DNA of 42,256 nucleotides from Xanthobacteraceae bacterium (GTDB lineage: Bacteria > Pseudomonadota > Alphaproteobacteria > Rhizobiales > Xanthobacteraceae): the NCBI GenBank assembly GCA_009694215.1, contig SHVN01000011.1, positions 1-42,256 of the forward strand, written 5' to 3'. The stretch's first letter is position 1, and the number at the start of each line of letters is the position of its first letter. Below are positions 15,527-23,248 of the stretch, piece by piece. Under the pieces are notes generated by a model that was not told where the DNA came from, searched no databases, and saw nothing but the letters and a program-made list of their open reading frames with translations. Made by a program: the position numbers and the translations under genes.

Positions 15527-16510
15527 TCAAGGATAGCTGATGAGCTGGCAGAGTACGCCGCTCCGGGGTTTCAGGATATCGGGAAGACGCTGGGGAAGTT
15601 CGCGGAATGGGATGGCCGGCGCCAGCAGCGCGTCGAGGTGCGGATGCGCGGTGAGCTTCACCGCCGCTTCGAGCCGCCGGCGATGCGTGAACGCCGCCCG
15701 GTGCGAGGGCGCGACCTTGCCGACCTGGCTGGAAATAATCTTCAGGCGGCGGCTGTGGAACGCGGCACCGAGCGGCACCGCGACGGTGCCCGCGCCGTAC
15801 CAGCTCAATTCGACGATGGTCGCCTCGTCGCCGGCGATGGCGAGCGCGGTCGCGAGCCCCTCGGCGGTGGCGCTTGAGTGAAAGACGAAGTCGCATTCGC
15901 CCGGCGCGCTCTCGGGCGTGGCGAACTTCAGCCCCAGGGCGCGCGCCAGTTCCTCGCGCGCCGGATCGATGTCGACCAGCGTCACCTGCGCATCTTCGAT
16001 GCGCGCGCAGAGAAATCCGACCAGCGCGCCGACCACGCCCGCCCCGATCACGGCGATGCGTACCGCAGGCCCGGGTGCCGCATCCCACATCGCGTTCAAC
16101 GCCGTCTCAACATTGGCCGCCAGCACCGCGCGCGACACCGGAATGTCGGGCGGCACGGGGACCACGGCCTCGGCCGGCATGTCGAACTTGGTCTGATGGG
16201 GATGCAGCGCAAACACATTGCGGCCTATGAGCGCCGCCGGACCCGCTTCGACCTCGCCGACGGCCGCATAACCGTATTTCACCGGAAACGGAAAATCGCC
16301 GTCCATGTACGGCGCGCGCATGCGCCGGTATTCGCTCTCCGGCACCCGGCCGGCCGCGATCAGCGCCTCGGTGCCGCGGCTGATCGCGCTAGTGAGCGTG
16401 CGCACGCGCACCCGGCCGTCCGCGAGCGGCGCCAGCTTCTCCTGCCGGATCTCGGCCTGCCCCGGCGCAACGTACCAGAGCGCCTGCGCCATCTCTTCGC
16501 CGCCCGCCAC
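15527..16510 (-). CDS. MDR-superfamily dehydrogenase lacking zinc-site Cys
   Basis: 327-aa medium-chain dehydrogenase/reductase. The GroES-like N-terminal domain reaches about residue 125. The nucleotide-binding motif is RIAVIGAGVVGALVGFLCAR, closed by an acidic residue in VTLVDID, which favours NAD(H). The usual catalytic-zinc Cys (GxCGTD) is replaced by ISRGTEALI, and the four-Cys structural zinc lobe is absent. BchC-type bacteriochlorophyll dehydrogenases have a similar SRGTE, but no photosynthesis genes are nearby. The GTG at 16510 follows AGGAGAG; an ATG at 16492 (MAQALWYVAP) is the alternative. It is the first gene of the operon that runs on into PTPS-like, glycosyltransferase and methyltransferase. 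An oxidoreductase step in the same pathway is inferred. Confidence 0.8.
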   Translation of the reverse strand: MAGGEEMAQALWYVAPGQAEIRQEKLAPLADGRVRVRTLTSAISRGTEALIAAGRVPESEYRRMRAPYMDGDFPFPVKYGYAAVGEVEAGPAALIGRNVFALHPHQTKFDMPAEAVVPVPPDIPVSRAVLAANVETALNAMWDAAPGPAVRIAVIGAGVVGALVGFLCARIEDAQVTLVDIDPAREELARALGLKFATPESAPGECDFVFHSSATAEGLATALAIAGDEATIVELSWYGAGTVAVPLGAAFHSRRLKIISSQVGKVAPSHRAAFTHRRRLEAAVKLTAHPHLDALLAPAIPFRELPQRLPDILKPRSGVLCQLISYP

Positions 16511-16589
16511 GCTCTCTCCTTATTGGACTAAAAGGCCCGGGGCCGGGTATATCCAGCACGGACCTCAGGGGATAGGGAAGTTGCCCGGC

Positions 16590-18380
16590 GTGCTGCAGTC
16601 TGCGCCCACGGATTTTCCTGCAAATGCCGGTTCTGACAGGCGAATTGTCGGACGCCGGGCGCTGTTTGCAACGCTCGTGATGCTGACTATCTCAGTCCTG
16701 CTCGCGCTCGCCGCCTATGCGCTTTCGGCAGGCGGCTTCGGGACCGCCGACGCTCTCCTCCTTCTGTTCTTCGGGCTCACGATGCCCTGGTCGGTGATCG
16801 GGTTCTGGAACGCGGCCATCGGCTTTTTCATCATGCGATTTGCCCGCGATCCGGTCGCGAGCGTCGTGCCGTCAATCGCGCTCCTTCGCGGCGGCGAGGC
16901 CATCACCGCTTCGACCGCCATCACCATCTTCGTCCGCAACGAGCCGCCCGACCGGGTGATCCGCAACCTCGACACCATGATGCGCGAGATCGACGCCGCA
17001 GGCGCGGCCCAGTCCTTTCATCTCTATATCCTGAGCGACACCAGCCAGAGCGAGATCGCGGCGCTGGAGGAAACCGAATTCGCCACCCTCGCCGCGCAAT
17101 GGCGCAGCCGCATCCCGGTCACCTACCGCCGCCGCGCCGTCAACACCGCGTTCAAGGCGGGCAACTTCTGGGACTTCTGCGAGCGCTGGGGCGGCCAGCA
17201 CCAATTCGCCGTCACGCTCGACACCGACAGCTTCATGACCGCGGCGGCAATCATGCGGATGGTGCGGGTGATGCAGGCCGATCCGAAGCTCGGCATCCTG
17301 CAAGGCCTGGTGGTGGGGCTGCCCTCGACCAGCGCGTTCGCGCGCATCTTCCAGTTTGGCATGCGGCTCGGCATGCGCTCCTGGACCATCGGCAGCGCCT
17401 GGTGGCAGGCCGACTGCGGCCCCTACTGGGGCCACAACGCCATCATCCGCATCGCGCCGTTTGTGAAGCACTGCCACATCCCGAAACTGGCCGAAGGCGG
17501 AGTGCTGGGCGGCCATGTGCTGAGCCACGACCAGATCGAGGCGGCGCTGATGCGCCGCGCAGGCTATGACGTGCGCGTGCTGCCGGAGGAAGACCTCGGC
17601 TGGGAGGAGAACCCGCCGACGCTGATCGAATTCATCCGGCGTGATCAGCGCTGGTGCCAGGGCACGCTGCAATACGGCCACTTCCTGTTCCTGCCCGGCA
17701 TGAAACTCGTCAGCCGCTTCCAGCTCGCCTTTGCCATGCTGATGTTTCTGGGATCGCCAGCCTGGATCGGCCTCCTCGTCGTCGGCACGCTCGCTCTCGC
17801 CGCCTCGCCGACGCCGGCCGATTTCATCCGCCCCGATGCCGGACACGCGCTGCTCGCGATCATCATTGTTATGTGGTTTGCGCCGAAGATCGCGACCGTG
17901 ATCGACGTCCTGACGAGACCCCGGCTCCGCCGGGCCTTCGGCGGCACCGCGCGGTTTCTCGCGAGCGTTGCAACCGAGACCGCGTTCTTCATCCTGATGT
18001 CGCCGATCATGTGGATCTGCCACACGCTGTTCCTCGCAGGCCTGCCGTTCGGCCGGGTGATCGGCTGGATCGGCCAGGTGCGCGACGATCACACCGTTCC
18101 CTGGTCGCAGTCGCTGCATCAGCTGTGGCCGCATACAGCGATCGGTTTCGCGTCGCTCGCGCTCATCGCCGCCGTTCATCCTGCCGCATTCATCTACGTA
18201 TTCCTTCTCGCCGGCGGCCCCGCGCTCTCGATCCCGCTTGCGGTGTTCACCGCCCGCCCCGCGATCGGCAACCTGCTCACCCGCATCGGCATCGGCCGGC
18301 TGCCCGAGGAAACCGCGCCCCCGGTCGCGCTGACGGCGCTGGCGCTGCCCGCCGTCACCGCCGCCGCGCGAACGGTGTAG
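16590..18380 (+). CDS. opgH: OpgH/MdoH-type glucans glucosyltransferase
   Basis: Inner-membrane GT2 glucosyltransferase of about 596 aa, related to OpgH, which polymerises UDP-glucose into periplasmic glucan backbones. Two N-terminal transmembrane helices (about 25-80) precede a cytoplasmic GT2 domain with SDTSQ, LDTDSFM, the catalytic EED (LPEEDLGWEENPP) and the QxxRW-type RRDQRWCQG. Several C-terminal helices follow, including MSPIMWICHTLFLAGLPFG. No ATG fits the conserved N-terminus. A GTG at 16590 has AGGGAAG 9 bases upstream, and a TTG at 16581 is nearly as good. It is shorter than enterobacterial MdoH. OpgG is absent; an FkbM methyltransferase follows after 4 bases. Confidence 0.83.
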   Translation: MLQSAPTDFPANAGSDRRIVGRRALFATLVMLTISVLLALAAYALSAGGFGTADALLLLFFGLTMPWSVIGFWNAAIGFFIMRFARDPVASVVPSIALLRGGEAITASTAITIFVRNEPPDRVIRNLDTMMREIDAAGAAQSFHLYILSDTSQSEIAALEETEFATLAAQWRSRIPVTYRRRAVNTAFKAGNFWDFCERWGGQHQFAVTLDTDSFMTAAAIMRMVRVMQADPKLGILQGLVVGLPSTSAFARIFQFGMRLGMRSWTIGSAWWQADCGPYWGHNAIIRIAPFVKHCHIPKLAEGGVLGGHVLSHDQIEAALMRRAGYDVRVLPEEDLGWEENPPTLIEFIRRDQRWCQGTLQYGHFLFLPGMKLVSRFQLAFAMLMFLGSPAWIGLLVVGTLALAASPTPADFIRPDAGHALLAIIIVMWFAPKIATVIDVLTRPRLRRAFGGTARFLASVATETAFFILMSPIMWICHTLFLAGLPFGRVIGWIGQVRDDHTVPWSQSLHQLWPHTAIGFASLALIAAVHPAAFIYVFLLAGGPALSIPLAVFTARPAIGNLLTRIGIGRLPEETAPPVALTALALPAVTAAARTV

Positions 18381-18384
18381 CGCC

Positions 18385-19131
18385 ATGCTGGAGGCGCTGC
18401 GGACCACGCGCGGGGTGGTGCGATCGCTGGGCATCTATTACGGCTGGCGCCAGCGCGGCCGATCGCGCGCCATGCGCGCCCTCTACGCACAATTCGTTCA
18501 GCCGGGCGATCTCGTGTTCGACATCGGCGCCCACGTCGGCGACCGCGTTGCCGCATTTCGCCGCCTCGGCGCGGGCGTGCTGGCGGTTGAGCCGCAGCCG
18601 GCGCTCGTCTTCACGCTCCACCTGTTGTTTGCTTATGCCTACAATGTGACGATCGTCCGGGCCGCGGTCGGACGGCGGAACGGCCATGTGGATATGAAGG
18701 TCAACATCGACAATCCGACTGTCACCACGGCATCCGACGCCCTGGTCCAGGCGGCGCGTGGCGCCAAGGGCTGGGAGGATCAGACCTGGGAGAAGACAAT
18801 GCGGGTGCCGATGCGCACGCTCGACGACTTGATCGATCAATACGGAACGCCGGCGTTCATCAAGATCGACGTCGAGGGATTCGAGGAAGAAGCCCTGATG
18901 GGCCTGTCGCGACCCGTCCCGGCGCTGTCGTTCGAGTTCACCACAATCCAGCGCGACGTGGCGCATACGTGCATCGAGCGCTGCGTGGCGCTCGGCTTCA
19001 CAAAGTTCAACGCCGCGATCGGGGAAAGCCAGGAGATCGGCGAATGGCGCCCGGCCGAGGCCATCGGCCGCTGGCTCGACGGCCTGCCGCACCACGCCAA
19101 TTCCGGGGACATCTATGCGCGGCGTCCGTGA
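18385..19131 (+). CDS. FkbM-family methyltransferase
   Basis: 248-aa SAM-dependent methyltransferase of the FkbM type, which usually O-methylates sugars or polyketides. Motif I is LVFDIGAHVGDRVAAFRRLG (about 50-69), with the acidic residue closing the next strand in AVEPQPA. The later FkbM signature is FIKIDVEGFEEEALMGL. It starts 4 bases after opgH and overlaps the next gene by 17 bases, so the three genes are almost certainly one operon. Methylation of a glucan or its precursor is the natural inference from this pairing; nothing in the sequence fixes the acceptor. Confidence 0.87.
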   Translation: MLEALRTTRGVVRSLGIYYGWRQRGRSRAMRALYAQFVQPGDLVFDIGAHVGDRVAAFRRLGAGVLAVEPQPALVFTLHLLFAYAYNVTIVRAAVGRRNGHVDMKVNIDNPTVTTASDALVQAARGAKGWEDQTWEKTMRVPMRTLDDLIDQYGTPAFIKIDVEGFEEEALMGLSRPVPALSFEFTTIQRDVAHTCIERCVALGFTKFNAAIGESQEIGEWRPAEAIGRWLDGLPHHANSGDIYARRP

Positions 19132-20056
19132 ACTGGCGTTGGGACTGCTGCTGCTCGGCGCGCCGTCTGCCCGCGCCGCCGATGCCCTGGCGGTCGACGT
19201 GGTCAATGGCAGCGAGCCGACGCTCTGCGCCGAGACGGACAATGTCTATCTGAAATTGCAGTCGGCTGAGGCGCGGCGCTTCACCATCGAGGCCGCGCAT
19301 CCGGCTTACGTTGGCGCCATCGTCAAGGACCAGTGGGCGCCCGACTTCACCAACTGCGACATGTCGAACGATCCGTCGTTCAAGTTCGAGAAGCGCCGCC
19401 TGACGATCTACGAGACCGAGGAATGGCAGCTTGTCGGCCTGACGTTCCCGAGCTTCTGGCGCGGCAACCAGGTGCCGGTCCGCGTCGGCAACCGGATCGA
19501 GACCGGCTTCCACCTGCTCCAGCTCTGGACCCGCTATCAGGAGCGCGCCGAGGAGGTGCTGGTGCTCTACCCCGCCGACGGCTACTGGCGCGCGCGGCCG
19601 CTGCCGCCGCAGAACCTGCGCTGGAGCGCCTACGGCTCGTCGTTCCTGATCGGCCCGGTCGAGACCGCCGGGCGGCCGTTCGTCGATATCAAGGATGTGG
19701 CATTCAATCCGGAGACGCGCACCTTCACGTTGAATTTCGCGCGCGGCGGCAGCGCTACTTTGCGCCTCGACAAGCTCGACCAGGAGCGGATCGTGCTCGA
19801 TGTGACGCTCGGCGCACCGGTCACGGCGGATCGTCCGTTCGCGGCGTTGCGTTCGATGTTCGTGACGGAGGGGAATGCCGACGTGGCGCAGGTCGGCTGG
19901 CGGGGCAAGGACATCGCGGCCTGGACGAAACAGCCGGTGATGGATTTCAAGCGCGCCAGTGCGGCGGAGCTCTGGGCCGGGCGGACCGTGTCGTCGCGCC
20001 ACAACACCAGCGCGCCGGACATGGTGTTTCGGGATTTCACGGCCTCCGTGCGCTGA
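19115..20056 (+). CDS. Secreted protein of unknown function
   Basis: 313 aa, not a family I recognise. A signal peptide is clear (MRGVRELALGLLLLGAPSARA, predicted cut before ADALAVDV). The mature protein is rich in beta-type sequence and aromatic residues, with Cys residues in PTLCAETDN and FTNCDMSND that may form a disulphide in the periplasm. No catalytic motif or membrane anchor is visible. It overlaps the FkbM gene by 17 bases and so probably works with OpgH and FkbM outside the inner membrane, perhaps where OpgG would act in a canonical opg operon. That role is a guess from context. Its end overlaps the convergent membrane-protein gene by 20 bases. Confidence 0.7.
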   Translation: MRGVRELALGLLLLGAPSARAADALAVDVVNGSEPTLCAETDNVYLKLQSAEARRFTIEAAHPAYVGAIVKDQWAPDFTNCDMSNDPSFKFEKRRLTIYETEEWQLVGLTFPSFWRGNQVPVRVGNRIETGFHLLQLWTRYQERAEEVLVLYPADGYWRARPLPPQNLRWSAYGSSFLIGPVETAGRPFVDIKDVAFNPETRTFTLNFARGGSATLRLDKLDQERIVLDVTLGAPVTADRPFAALRSMFVTEGNADVAQVGWRGKDIAAWTKQPVMDFKRASAAELWAGRTVSSRHNTSAPDMVFRDFTASVR

Positions 20057-22370
20057 GCAATCCCTTCAGCTCGGCGAAAGCGCCCGCGAACGGATGGAAG
20101 GCGAAGCGCACGGCATGTTTGCCGGGGGGCACCACCACCGCGCGGAACAGCACATTGGCCTTCAGGATTTCCGTGGGCTTGCCGTCAATGCTCGCCCGCC
20201 ACCACGGATGCCAGATGTCGTTGAGAACGAGGAACCCGCCGCCCGGCGCATCCACCTCGATGCCGATGTCGGTGTTGCGATAGTGCGCGATGCGGGCGGT
20301 GCCGACGGCGGCGACGGCCGGCGCAGCGGCGGGCGCTTCCTCCAGCAGCACCGTGCGCCGCGGATCGACGTCCGGCCAGGCGCCGTCGCGGATCATCGCG
20401 CCGAAGTCAGCCTTTCGCCACTCCGTTGCCAGCATCACGCGCGACAGCGCGCGCGGGTTCTCATAGACGTAGGCATCCTTGGTGCGCGCGATGAAATCGA
20501 GGTCGCCCGGCTTCAGCGACGGATCGATCCGCTCGATCGGCGCGCCGATGGCGATGAAGCGCACGCCGAACAGGTTTTCCAGCACCGAGCGATAAGACGA
20601 CATCAGCGGCGTGAACTTCCGCTGGTCGACGCCGGCCACCGTGTCGGAGGCGTTGGTGGCGCGCTGGAAGTTCTCAAGCCGCAGCGGGTTGTGCCCGAAC
20701 AGATGGTCGAAGTCGTGAACGAGTCCGATGTTGGGCCAGTGATAGGCGACGCCGATCAGCTCGACGCGGTCGCGGCGGTCGGGAGTGGCGGCGGCCGTGA
20801 GCTTTGCCTTCAACAGCGCGACGGTCTCGTCCCCGGTGTCCGGGCGCAGCGCCTCGTATTGCGCGGGCTTCAAGCCTGTCGACTCGTCCGGCGCATTGTT
20901 CCAGCCGAGATCGGCGACGCTGAAGGCCGCCAGCAGCGCCGCGGCCGTGAGCGCCCCGCGCGAGGCAAGCCGCCGCGCCAGCACCAGCGTGGCCGCCGCC
21001 GCCGCGGCAAATCCGATACCCCACAGGATCGGCAGCGCCGCGCTTTGCAGCACGCCGACCCAGCACGCGAGACCGAAGGCGATCCCGGCCAGCGCGACTG
21101 CAATCGCGATCTCCGCGCCACGCTGCCATCGCTTCCGGGCGGGCAGCGTATCGGTCAGAAATCGGTGGACGAGATAGCCGGCGATGACAGCCAGCAGCGC
21201 GCAGAACACGAAGGTTGCGTCGGCGGGCCGCCGATAGAACGTCACGCCCGGCAGCACGGCATAGATCAGGTGAAAGGCCGGCGTGTATTTGCCGAGCGCG
21301 TAGAGCAGCGTCAGCCCCATGGCGCATGTAAAAAGGCGGATGTCGCGCGCCCAGAGGAGCCCGCGCAGCATGCCGAAACCGATCACCACGACGGCAGCCA
21401 GCGCCCCGGCATAGATCTGCCCGACATTCTGCGCGACAGCGAGCCCGGTCGGCCCGAATGCGTCGTGCCAGGCAAAGCCCGGCGGTCCCCAGAGGTCGCG
21501 GTTGAAGTCGCCGGCGCCATAGATATCGGCGAACACCAGCATCAGCAGATTGGCCGGATGCAGCGAGCCGCCCGCGGCAAAGGAAAATCCGATATCCGGG
21601 CGGTTGGAATGGATGGCGAGCAGCGCCGTCAGCGTGACCGGAACGGTGACGATCAACGCGCCGGCGAGCGCGCCGGCCGCCAGCGGTTTGACACTCGCTG
21701 CGATCCGCGACGCCGGCCCGGAGCCGTCAAGCCAGTGCCAGAGCACATAGGCCGTCAGCACGTAGATTTCGATCAGCGCGACTTGATTGCGTCCCAGCGC
21801 GATGAAGGCCCCGAACACGCCCGCCCCCGCCCCCGCGCGCCACGACGAGCGCTCCAGCGCGCGCGCCAGCATCCACAGCGCCAGCGGCAGGAACACCAGG
21901 CTTTCGATCTGCCCGACATGCTGGATGCGCGACGCAGCCGAGCCGCCGAAGGCAAACGCCAGCGCAGCGACCAGCGCCCCGCCCGCGTGCCAGCCGCGGT
22001 CGCGGAAGAACATGATCACGCCCGCGCCGCCGGCATACAGCAGCGCGAACACCATGCCGTCGGCGAGCCGCGGGCTCGGGTTTGGCACCAGCAGCGCCAC
22101 GATCACATGGAAGGGAGAAAAGATCAGCGATTGCGGATCGGCAATCTGCGGCCAGCCGGCAAAAATATTCGGCGTCCAGAACGGCGACTGGCCGGTTGCG
22201 AACGAGCGGGCGAGGAAGGCGAGCTGCGGATAGAACTGGGAGGCGGCGTCGTAGGGGATTTCGACCGCGCCCGACAGCCACGGCCAGGCCAGCGCCAAGA
22301 AGGCGACGGTGTAGAGGCCGAACGCCCCCACGAGCGGAAACCGCTCGGTCTCTAGACGATGCCCGGACAT
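20037..22370 (-). CDS. YfhO-like polytopic membrane protein, GT-C type
   Basis: 777-aa polytopic membrane protein of the YfhO type, a group related to lipid-linked-sugar (GT-C) glycosyltransferases. The N-terminus has a helix followed by the group's extracytoplasmic acidic loop (AVEIPYDAASQFYPQLAFL) and FWTPNIFAGWPQIADPQS. About ten more helices fill the first 500 residues. The C-terminal 250 residues are soluble and end with typical YfhO blocks: VEVDAPGGGFLVLNDIWHP, WRASIDGKPTEILKAN and HAVRFAFHP. In Gram-positive bacteria YfhO helps glycosylate lipoteichoic acid; the substrate here is unknown. It converges on the opgH operon and may belong to the same envelope-glycan theme. Confidence 0.75.
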   Translation of the reverse strand: MSGHRLETERFPLVGAFGLYTVAFLALAWPWLSGAVEIPYDAASQFYPQLAFLARSFATGQSPFWTPNIFAGWPQIADPQSLIFSPFHVIVALLVPNPSPRLADGMVFALLYAGGAGVIMFFRDRGWHAGGALVAALAFAFGGSAASRIQHVGQIESLVFLPLALWMLARALERSSWRAGAGAGVFGAFIALGRNQVALIEIYVLTAYVLWHWLDGSGPASRIAASVKPLAAGALAGALIVTVPVTLTALLAIHSNRPDIGFSFAAGGSLHPANLLMLVFADIYGAGDFNRDLWGPPGFAWHDAFGPTGLAVAQNVGQIYAGALAAVVVIGFGMLRGLLWARDIRLFTCAMGLTLLYALGKYTPAFHLIYAVLPGVTFYRRPADATFVFCALLAVIAGYLVHRFLTDTLPARKRWQRGAEIAIAVALAGIAFGLACWVGVLQSAALPILWGIGFAAAAAATLVLARRLASRGALTAAALLAAFSVADLGWNNAPDESTGLKPAQYEALRPDTGDETVALLKAKLTAAATPDRRDRVELIGVAYHWPNIGLVHDFDHLFGHNPLRLENFQRATNASDTVAGVDQRKFTPLMSSYRSVLENLFGVRFIAIGAPIERIDPSLKPGDLDFIARTKDAYVYENPRALSRVMLATEWRKADFGAMIRDGAWPDVDPRRTVLLEEAPAAAPAVAAVGTARIAHYRNTDIGIEVDAPGGGFLVLNDIWHPWWRASIDGKPTEILKANVLFRAVVVPPGKHAVRFAFHPFAGAFAELKGLLSARRP

Positions 22371-22400
22371 CTTCCCCGACCCAGCCTCGATGCATCTCTA

Positions 22401-22430
22401 CAACGAAAGCGGGCGGCTCGCGCCGCCCGC
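22401..22430 (-). terminator. Hairpin terminator for the lipoprotein gene
   Basis: A perfect 9-bp stem, GCGGGCGGC at 22409-22417 pairing with GCCGCCCGC at 22422-22430, has a 4-base loop. Read on the reverse strand it is followed by TTTCGTTG. It lies 25 bases after the lipoprotein stop and just upstream of the YfhO-like start. Confidence 0.7.
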
Positions 22431-22454
22431 GTCGATCAATGCACAGTCAGGGGG

Positions 22455-22958
22455 TCAGCCCACCGGCTGCCAGGTGCCGTCCGGATTGCGGCAGGCGGTG
22501 CCGCGCGCGGTCTGCGGCTTGCCGTCCATGTAGATCGTGTGGGTGAATTGGCGGCAGTTCATGCCGTTCTGGTCGTAGGCCGGGCCCGGCACCACCGAGC
22601 CGTAGCGGCCGGAGTCCGGATTGCGCCAGGCCACCGGCGTGCCGGAGGGGCCGGCCTCGAGCGCTTGCGTCTGCGCGGCATAGGCGCGGCGCTTGTCCTC
22701 GTCGTCCATCGCGGCGCCGATGCGATTGCCCAGCATGCCGCCAAGCGCCGCCCCCGCGATCGTGCCCGCCGCGCGGTTGCCGGCCGCGGCGCCGATCGCA
22801 TTGCCGAGCAGCGCGCCGGCGCCGGCACCCACAAGCGTGCCGCCGAACTCCTTGGGTCCAGAGTCGGAGGAGCACGCCGTCACGGCCGCGCCGAGCAGCG
22901 CGAGTGCCGCGATCCTGCCCGGGAATCTGCCCGAGAGTTTGTCCATGATTGCGGACAT
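22455..22958 (-). CDS. Glycine-zipper outer-membrane lipoprotein
   Basis: 167-aa lipoprotein. A signal peptide ends in a lipobox (LALLGAAVTAC), so the mature protein would start at that Cys. A glycine-zipper segment follows (GGTLVGAGAGALLGNAIGAA, continuing to GGMLGNRIGAAM), as in the rickettsial 17-kDa antigen group. The C-terminal domain carries two Cys (GMNCRQF and TACRNPDG) and an RQFTHTIYMDGKPQ motif typical of the same group. Function is probably structural in the envelope. The ATG at 22958 (MSAIMDKLSG) is chosen because longer forms only add arginine-rich, unconserved residues; a second ATG at 22946 is also possible. Confidence 0.82.
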   Translation of the reverse strand: MSAIMDKLSGRFPGRIAALALLGAAVTACSSDSGPKEFGGTLVGAGAGALLGNAIGAAAGNRAAGTIAGAALGGMLGNRIGAAMDDEDKRRAYAAQTQALEAGPSGTPVAWRNPDSGRYGSVVPGPAYDQNGMNCRQFTHTIYMDGKPQTARGTACRNPDGTWQPVG

Positions 22959-23248
22959 CTTCGCCCGTCCCCTGACTTGAGTCGCGAATCGCTGCGCCTT
23001 GCTAGCGCAGCCGCGCGCGAGCGGCCAGAACAGCCCACGCCGGGGCACAGCTAAAGGCAGCGATTGGGGCGAAACTCCGGCCGGTGCGCGCGTCCGCCCA
23101 CTCAAAGGCAAGCCATTGCCCAGGCTGGTAAATCGGCAGCCGCGCGGCTAGCCTTGCGGCATCTAGGGAAGAAACTAGGTCACACCGGACGAAAATCGCG
23201 CGCAAGCGCCGCCGGTGCGCGACCATCGAGTGAGCGGAGAGTCCCGTC

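Noticed and set aside
15527-16510. BchC / photosynthesis gene
   Set aside because: Only the SRGTE segment and general MDR fold agree; no other bacteriochlorophyll or reaction-centre genes are in the window.
19959-22355. 798-codon plus-strand frame opposite the YfhO-like gene
   Set aside because: Arg/Gln/His-rich product without hydrophobic order or domains, while the reverse strand gives a membrane protein with family motifs.
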